Made by a program: the position numbers and the translations under genes. From Dactylosporangium vinaceum (GTDB lineage: Bacteria > Actinomycetota > Actinomycetes > Mycobacteriales > Micromonosporaceae), in assembly GCF_019904175.1 (NCBI RefSeq), contig NZ_CP061913.1, positions 7,812,001 to 7,876,000 of the forward strand: 64,000 nt of DNA. Direction: 5' to 3'. Positions 58,850-64,000 of this stretch are shown here, piece after piece; position 1 is the stretch's first letter; every line of letters begins with the position of its first letter. Below the pieces are notes generated by a model. The model had not been told where the DNA came from, did no database searches, and worked only from the letters and a program-made list of their open reading frames with translations.

Positions 58850-60799
58850 ATGCAGCGAAGGGTCTCAGCCCTGGCCGCTTGCCTGGTCGTGGGCCTGATC
58901 GCGGTGGCTACGGCCGGCGCCGGGCTCACCGGGGCCACCGCCGCGCAGGCGAGTGCGGCGCCCTCGGCGCGGGTCTGGGTGACGACGATCGACCGGGCCG
59001 AGCTGATGCACGAGCGGGCCGCCGTGCCGTTCACGGAGCAGCACAGCGACCTGACCACGATCACCGTCGACCCGAGCCGCACGTACCAGAGCATTGACGG
59101 CTTCGGGGCGTCGATCACCGACTCGTCGGCGGCCGTGCTCTACCGGCTCCCACCGGCCGCGCGGGCCGACGCCATGCGGGCGCTGTTCGACCCGGCCAAG
59201 GGCGTCGGCGTGAGCTTCCTGCGCCAGCCCATCGGCGCGTCGGACTTCACCGCTCAGCCCCAGCACTACACGTACGACGACATGCCCCCCGGCCAGGCCG
59301 ACTACCTCCTCACCCGCTTCAGCATCGCCCACGACCAGGCGCAGATCCTGCCCCTGCTGCGCGAGGCCAAGCGGCTCAACCCGCGGCTGAAGATCATGGC
59401 GACGCCGTGGAGCCCGCCGGCCTGGATGAAGACCGGTGACTCCCTCGCCGGCGGTGAGCTCAAGGACGACCCGAGGGTGTACGCCGCGTACGCCTTCTAT
59501 CTCACCAGGTTCGTGCTCGCGTACACGGCCGCGGGTGTTCCGGTCGACTACATCACCGTGCAGAACGAGCCGCAGAACCGCGACGCCGGCGGCGGCCCGG
59601 TGATGGGCCTCGACACGGTGCAGGCCGGGAAGGTCATCGACATCCTGGGACCGCTCCTGCGCCTGGTCAGCCCGCGCACGAAGATCCTGGGCTACGACCA
59701 CAACTGGGCCACCCACCCGAACGACATCGCCAACACCCCGCCCGGCCAGGACCCCGAGCCCGACTACCCGTACCGGCTGCTGCAGAACCCGGCGAGCCGC
59801 TGGGTCGCCGGCACGGCCTACCACTGCTACTACGGCGACCCGAGCGCCATGACGGCGCTGCACAACGCGCACCCGGACAAGGACATCTGGTTCACCGAAT
59901 GCTCGGGCTCGCACGGTGCGAACGACACCCCGGCCCAGTACTTCACCGACACGCTCAAGTGGCACGCCCGCACGATCACGGTCGGCGTCACCCGCAACTG
60001 GGCCAAGTCGGCGGTCACCTGGAACCTGGCCCTGGACTCGACCGGCGGCCCGCACCTCGGCGGCTGCGGCACCTGCACGGGCCTCATCACCGTCCAGCCG
60101 GACGGTAGCTGGACCACCGACGCGGAGTACTACACGATCGGGCACCTGTCGAAGTTCGTGCAGCCCGGCGCGGTCCGCATCGCCAGCACCAGCTTCGGCA
60201 ACCCGGCCTGGAACGGTGAGGTCACCGACGTGGCCTTCCGCAACCCGGACGGCTCCACCGTGCTCGTCGCGCACAACGAGAACGACGCACCGAGAACGTT
60301 CACTGTCGCCGTGGCCGGCCGATCGTTCGACTACACCCTGCCCGGCGGCTCACTCGCCACCTTCACCTGGCCGAAGAGCCGGGTGCTCGAGGACGGGCTG
60401 CACCTGCAGTCCCTGGCCGGGGCGACAGCGGTGTCGTCGCCGGCGAGCTCGGACGCCGGCCTCGCCGCGTCCCTGGCCGTCGACGAGGACGGCACGACCC
60501 GCTGGTCGAGCGGGGCGGCGCAGGCGCCCGGGCAGTACCTCCAGGTCGACCTCGGCTCGGCGCGCACCTTCCGCCGGGTCGCGATCGACAGCGGCGCCAG
60601 CGTCGGTGACTACGCCCGCGGCTGGCAGCTGTCCGCCAGCACCGACGGCACCCACTGGACGACCCTCGCCCAGGGTGCCGGCACCGGCCAGCTGACAAAC
60701 GTGGACGTTCGCCCCACCCGGGCCCGGTACGTGCGGATCACCTCCACCGCGACGACCGGCAACTGGTGGAGCCTGGCCGATATCCGTCTGTACAACTAG
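58850..60799 (+). CDS. Secreted GH30 glycosidase with C-terminal F5/8 C (CBM32-like) domain
   Basis: 649 residues. Signal peptide about 1-38. GH30 domain about 45-510: YQSIDGFGASITDSSA, WSPPAWMKT, acid/base Glu240 in TVQNEPQ, nucleophile Glu350 in FTECSG, and a beta-sandwich side domain (NPDGSTVLVAHNEND). Residues about 515-649 form a discoidin/F5-8C carbohydrate-binding domain (ASLAVDEDGTTRWSSGAAQA, YLQVDLGSARTFRRV). By family it acts on beta-1,6-glucan or glucosylceramide-like substrates. The next GH30 gene starts 15 bases after its stop. Confidence 0.93.
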   Translation: MQRRVSALAACLVVGLIAVATAGAGLTGATAAQASAAPSARVWVTTIDRAELMHERAAVPFTEQHSDLTTITVDPSRTYQSIDGFGASITDSSAAVLYRLPPAARADAMRALFDPAKGVGVSFLRQPIGASDFTAQPQHYTYDDMPPGQADYLLTRFSIAHDQAQILPLLREAKRLNPRLKIMATPWSPPAWMKTGDSLAGGELKDDPRVYAAYAFYLTRFVLAYTAAGVPVDYITVQNEPQNRDAGGGPVMGLDTVQAGKVIDILGPLLRLVSPRTKILGYDHNWATHPNDIANTPPGQDPEPDYPYRLLQNPASRWVAGTAYHCYYGDPSAMTALHNAHPDKDIWFTECSGSHGANDTPAQYFTDTLKWHARTITVGVTRNWAKSAVTWNLALDSTGGPHLGGCGTCTGLITVQPDGSWTTDAEYYTIGHLSKFVQPGAVRIASTSFGNPAWNGEVTDVAFRNPDGSTVLVAHNENDAPRTFTVAVAGRSFDYTLPGGSLATFTWPKSRVLEDGLHLQSLAGATAVSSPASSDAGLAASLAVDEDGTTRWSSGAAQAPGQYLQVDLGSARTFRRVAIDSGASVGDYARGWQLSASTDGTHWTTLAQGAGTGQLTNVDVRPTRARYVRITSTATTGNWWSLADIRLYN

Positions 60800-60814
60800 C
60801 GAAGGAGCACCGCC

Positions 60815-62713
60815 ATGCGCCTCCGTCTGCTGGCGATGAGCACGGCCGCCACCGTGCTCGTCGCCGGCGTGGCCTACCTGGTCACCCAGCCGAATGTCGC
60901 ACTCGCCGCCACGTCGGCGAACGTGTGGCTCACGACCCCGGACCGCGCCAGCCTGCTGGCCCAGAAGGCCGCCGTTCCCTTCGGTACCGCGGGAAGCGGC
61001 GCGGTGATCAGCGTGAACCCGAACACCACGTACCAGTCGATGGTGGGCTTCGGCGCCTCGCTCACCGACTCCAGCGCGTACCTCATCTTCAATTCGTCCG
61101 CTCGTAACACGGTCATGAACAACCTGTTCAGCCCCTCGTCCGGCATCGGCCTCACCTGGCTGCGCCAGCCCTTCGGCGCGTCCGACTTCGCCCGCAGCTT
61201 CTACAGCTACGACGACGGCGCCGCCGACCCGGGCCTGGCCCGGTTCTCGGTCGCGCACGACCAGGCGTACATCCTGCCGCTGCTCACCCAGGCGAAGTCC
61301 ATCAACCCGGCCGTGCAGGTGATGGGCGTGCCGTGGAGCGCGCCGGGCTGGATGAAGACCAACGGCAACCTGGTCGGCGGCTCCCTCGCCACCACCTACG
61401 AGGGCGCGTTCGGCGACTACCTGGTGAAGTCGATCCAGGCGTATCAGGCGGCCGGGGTCCCGGTGCAGTACCTGTCGATCCAGAACGAGCCGCAGTTCTC
61501 CCCGCCCGGCTACCCGGGCATGCTCATGCCGGCCGACCAGCAGGTCCGGGTCATCAACTCGCTCGCGCCGAAGCTCTCCGCGGCCGGGCTGGGCACGAAG
61601 ATCCTGGCCTGGGACCACAACTGGGACAACACGGCGTTCCCGCAGCAGGTCCTGGCCGGTGCCGGGAACAACGTGGCCGGCACGGCGTGGCACTGTTACG
61701 GCGGCACGCCGAGCGGACAGTCGACCGTGCACGACGCATATCCGAACAAGGACATCTTCTTCACCGAGTGCTCCGGCACCGAGTCCGGCAGCACGTTCGC
61801 CGACTCGCTGCTGTGGCAGGGGCGCAACCTGGCCATCGGGGCCGTGCGCAACTGGGCCCGGACCGTGACGACCTGGAACATGGCCCTGGACCAGAACCAC
61901 GGCCCGGTGATCGGCTCGTGCACCAACTGCACGGGCGTCGTGACCGTCAACGGCGCCGGCATCACGTACAACGCCGAGTACTACGTGCTCGGGCACCTGG
62001 CGAAGTTCGTGAAGCCGGGCGCCGTGCGCATCGACTCGACGAGCCAGGGCCAGGGCGGCATCGAGAACGTCGCATTCCGCAACCCGGACGGCTCGATCGT
62101 GCTCGTCGCCGTCAACTCCGGCGGCGCCCAGAACTTCCAGGTCTCCTTCGGCGGCTCGTCGTTCGGCTACAACCTGCCGGCCGGCGCGATGGCCACGTTC
62201 ACCTGGCCGGGCGGCACCGTCACGCCGACGTCGAACCCGCCCACGACCGGCGGCGGCACCCAGCCGAGCACCGGCGCGTGGTATCAGGTCACCAACGCGA
62301 ACAGCGGCAAGTGCCTCGACGACACCGGCTGGGGCACGGCCAACGGCACGGCACTGCAGCAGTGGTCGTGCAGCAACCCGGCCGCGACCAACCAGCAGTG
62401 GCAGTTCCGCTCCGCCGGCAGCGGCTACTACCAGGTCGTCAACCGGTACGCGACAGGCCTGTCCTGGGACGTGAACGGCGGCGCGGGTGCGACCGGCGAC
62501 GGCGCCCAGGTGCACCTGTGGGCGTACGGCGGGGCCACGAACCAGCAGTGGCAGGCGGTCGCGAACGGTGACGGCACGTACCGGTTCATCGCCCGCAACA
62601 GCGGCAAGTGCCTGGACGTGAAGGACGTGTCCGCGGCCGACGGTGCCCAGCTGCAGCAGTGGTCGTGCACGGGCGGCCCGGCCCAGAGCTTCCGGCTGGT
62701 CGCGCAGCCGTAG
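60815..62713 (+). CDS. Secreted GH30 glycosidase with C-terminal ricin-type (CBM13) lectin domain
   Basis: 632 residues. Signal peptide about 1-32. GH30 catalytic domain with GFGASLTDSSAYL, WSAPGWMKT, acid/base Glu225 (IQNEPQ) and nucleophile Glu318 (FTECSG). A Pro/Thr linker follows (PTSNPPTTGGGTQPSTG), then a three-lobed ricin B lectin (ALQQWSC, NQQWQF, GAQLQQWSC repeats; Q-x-W motifs). ATG 60815 follows AAGGAG. It forms an operon with the previous GH30; the catalytic domains are clearly related, so one arose by duplication and each took a different binding module. Confidence 0.94.
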   Translation: MRLRLLAMSTAATVLVAGVAYLVTQPNVALAATSANVWLTTPDRASLLAQKAAVPFGTAGSGAVISVNPNTTYQSMVGFGASLTDSSAYLIFNSSARNTVMNNLFSPSSGIGLTWLRQPFGASDFARSFYSYDDGAADPGLARFSVAHDQAYILPLLTQAKSINPAVQVMGVPWSAPGWMKTNGNLVGGSLATTYEGAFGDYLVKSIQAYQAAGVPVQYLSIQNEPQFSPPGYPGMLMPADQQVRVINSLAPKLSAAGLGTKILAWDHNWDNTAFPQQVLAGAGNNVAGTAWHCYGGTPSGQSTVHDAYPNKDIFFTECSGTESGSTFADSLLWQGRNLAIGAVRNWARTVTTWNMALDQNHGPVIGSCTNCTGVVTVNGAGITYNAEYYVLGHLAKFVKPGAVRIDSTSQGQGGIENVAFRNPDGSIVLVAVNSGGAQNFQVSFGGSSFGYNLPAGAMATFTWPGGTVTPTSNPPTTGGGTQPSTGAWYQVTNANSGKCLDDTGWGTANGTALQQWSCSNPAATNQQWQFRSAGSGYYQVVNRYATGLSWDVNGGAGATGDGAQVHLWAYGGATNQQWQAVANGDGTYRFIARNSGKCLDVKDVSAADGAQLQQWSCTGGPAQSFRLVAQP

Positions 62714-62740
62714 GCGGTAAACCGTCTCGCGTTCTGCCGA

Positions 62741-62772
62741 TGACGAGGGTCGCCGTGCGGCGGCCCTCGTCA
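62741..62772 (+). terminator. Terminator hairpin of the GH30 operon
   Basis: A 14-base arm (62741-62754) pairs with 62759-62772, 13 Watson-Crick pairs and one G-T, loop GTGC, 28 bases after the second GH30 stop. Confidence 0.85.
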
Positions 62773-62813
62773 CTGTTCCAGCGCCACCGTGCCGCTCACC
62801 GCCACCATGCCGA

Positions 62814-63149
62814 TCAGCGCCGCTCCGGCACGTCCAGCAGGATGTCGGCGAGGGCCCGGTGCACCCGGGACACCCGCGGCGGGGCGGCGTCGACGGTGAG
62901 CTCCAGGAGCGGTCCCAGCCCGAGCTGAGCGGCCGGCACGTCGTGGAGCTCGATCTCCAGCCGCTCGCCGGTCATCCGCCAGCCGCGCACGGCCGACTCG
63001 ACGCACTCCCGGGCCGCGTTGGCCACCTCGTGCGGCTCCCGTTCCCAGGTGGCACGCGTGAACCGCAGCACCGTGCCGGACTCGCCGGGCCCCTCGGCGA
63101 GCGTCAGCGTCATGACGTCATCGACGAACTCGTAATGCGTGTACGACAT
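62814..63149 (-). CDS. Small conserved hypothetical protein
   Basis: 111 residues from ATG 63149 (GTG 63155 also possible). A beta-rich start (YTHYEFVDDVMTLTLAEGPG) and a charged helix (VANAARECVESAVRGW) give a compact cytoplasmic protein; family not recognised. It ends 42 bases before the GH30 terminator (convergent). The lipoprotein gene lies immediately upstream on the same strand, 17 bases away, so they may share a transcript. Confidence 0.65.
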   Translation of the reverse strand: MSYTHYEFVDDVMTLTLAEGPGESGTVLRFTRATWEREPHEVANAARECVESAVRGWRMTGERLEIELHDVPAAQLGLGPLLELTVDAAPPRVSRVHRALADILLDVPERR

Positions 63150-63166
63150 CCGCACAGTGCGTCACT

Positions 63167-63712
63167 CTATAACCAGGCGCTCACTTCGAGGCGGCCCGTG
63201 GAGCCGAGATCCAACGACGAGGGCGGCTTGACCAGCTGCCGCGGCACTCCGGGGGTCGCCGCCACGGACAGGTAGACGCCGACGACCGGGGGTTTGCTGA
63301 TGTCGTCGTACGTGTTGCGCCACGACATGACGGCCGAGGTGCGCGTGCCCGGCTTCAACACGATCGGGTGCGGCGACGGGTTGTAGTGCACGCTGGCCAC
63401 CACGGCGATGTCCTGGACGTCCCGGTCCTTGCCCAGCACGACGATGTCGGGCCGGGCGTTCACGGTCACGGGCACCGGGCCGCAGTTGGCCAGGAACAGG
63501 GACATCTCGCGATATCCGGCCGCCGCGTCGCCCCGCTCGGCCGTGACCTTCAGACCGCCCGGCGGGCAGGCCGCCTCGGTGACGTCCTCGCTCGGCACGG
63601 CGGAGACGGACGCGGTCCGGCCCGGCGTCGGCTGGGTCGCACCCGGCTGGTCCGGCCGTGCGCACGCGGTCAGGAGCAGGAGCCCCATCAGTGGTACCGC
63701 CCTGAGCTTCAC
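63167..63712 (-). CDS. Lipoprotein with DUF4232-like domain
   Basis: 181 residues from GTG 63712. Lipobox LLTAC (Cys17) after a short hydrophobic stretch, then a Pro/Thr linker and a beta-sandwich with the pattern LFLANCGPVPVTVNARPDIV ... VLKPGTRTSAVMSWRN typical of DUF4232 proteins of actinobacteria. Anchored outside the membrane; function unknown. No strong ribosome site is visible. Confidence 0.85.
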   Translation of the reverse strand: MKLRAVPLMGLLLLTACARPDQPGATQPTPGRTASVSAVPSEDVTEAACPPGGLKVTAERGDAAAGYREMSLFLANCGPVPVTVNARPDIVVLGKDRDVQDIAVVASVHYNPSPHPIVLKPGTRTSAVMSWRNTYDDISKPPVVGVYLSVAATPGVPRQLVKPPSSLDLGSTGRLEVSAWL

Positions 63713-63727
63713 GGATCGATACTGCCC

Positions 63728-64000
63728 TCAGGGCGCCGGTTGCAGCACCGCCGGGGTCAGCTCCGCGAGGTTCGCCACTCCCGCCAGGCCCATGGTCAGG
63801 TCCAGCTCGGCGACGACGTTCTCGATCACCTGCCGCACGCCGTCGGCCCCGGCCAGCGCCAGCCCGTAGAGGTGCGGCCGCCCGAGCAGGCACGCGTCCG
63901 CCCCGAGGGCCATCGCGAGGGCGACGTCGGCCCCGGTCCGGATACCGCTGTCGAAGAGCACCGTGGCTGCGGTACCCACGGCATCGCGCACCTGCACCAG
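63728..64000 (-). CDS. FMN-dependent alpha-hydroxy-acid oxidase, C-terminal part (5' end outside window)
   Basis: About 90 C-terminal residues; the frame is open to the window edge. TVLFDSGIRTGADVALAMAL is the FMN phosphate-binding segment and GADACLLGRPHLYGLALAG the second phosphate site of lactate oxidase / 2-monooxygenase / glycolate oxidase proteins; the catalytic His-Gly-Gly would lie upstream, outside. It oxidises a 2-hydroxy acid to the keto acid or a decarboxylated product. Its stop is 15 bases before the lipoprotein start on the same strand, so the two are possibly an operon. Confidence 0.9.
   Translation of the reverse strand: MVQVRDAVGTAATVLFDSGIRTGADVALAMALGADACLLGRPHLYGLALAGADGVRQVIENVVAELDLTMGLAGVANLAELTPAVLQPAP

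Overview
The window is very GC-rich, with G/C at most third codon positions, frequent GTG starts and strong AGGAGG-type ribosome binding sites. Gene families include SigE-type ECF sigma factors, SpoIIE/RsbW/STAS partner switching, SCO4848-type and FBP proteins, Methyltransf_19 and DUF5937-ArsR. This fits a filamentous actinobacterium. A chemoreceptor in a secretory, polysaccharide-degrading background suggests a Micromonosporaceae member such as Actinoplanes, which has motile spores; this is inference. No rRNA operon, prophage or CRISPR array is seen. It reads as a chromosomal arm-like region of short operons with many regulators and stress genes.

Region by region. 1-12 kb: end of a large LuxR regulator, a secreted LipA-like lipase, Kup potassium uptake, a histidine kinase/response regulator pair, asparagine synthase, an MFS exporter divergent from its likely ArsR regulator, and a TIM-barrel-like protein. 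12-20 kb: small ATPase, chemoreceptor, acetyltransferase, methyltransferase plus acyl-CoA synthetase, an unusual pair of small proteins (one with four exact 21-residue repeats), and a GAF-EAL phosphodiesterase. 20-31 kb: a secreted LPMO-CBM2-Cip1 fusion, FAD monooxygenase, hydrolases, a cupin regulator with two palindromic operators, dienelactone hydrolase, FBP, WYL regulator and SDR. 31.2-31.9 kb: a decayed IS5-type element with perfect ends. 32-38 kb: anti-sigma kinase and STAS antagonist, ROK regulator with MFS partner. 38-41.7 kb: copper operon (two CsoR-type boxes, CopZ, exported His-rich protein, CopA). 41.7-52.8 kb: AraC regulator, oxidoreductase, SpoIIE-STAS phosphatase with a coupled phosphotransferase, PspC, MazG, Nudix, PQQ-type propeller, a LigD-like PE-Pol protein and small membrane proteins. 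53-58.7 kb: an ARPP-like protein coupled to a vWA protein interrupted by one in-frame TAG, a SigE operon, and, on the minus strand, a tRNA-like RNA in circularly permuted order. 58.8-64 kb: two tandem secreted GH30 glycosidases, a lipoprotein, and the C-terminus of an FMN alpha-hydroxy-acid oxidase.

The most striking signal is at 58597-58698 (minus). It has a complete tRNA elbow (acceptor, D and T arms with the invariant bases), but the 3' half precedes the 5' half. The acceptor stem is closed by a UCGU loop and the anticodon-side helix continues into a further stem. That is the layout of YrlA-type bacterial Y RNAs, which tether Ro60/TROVE-vWA proteins. A vWA protein with a long helical N-terminus and an ARPP partner lies about 3 kb away on the same strand. 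The combination may be a Ro-like RNA-handling system whose protein arm now carries a nonsense codon. The RNA fold is read directly from sequence; the link to the proteins is inference.
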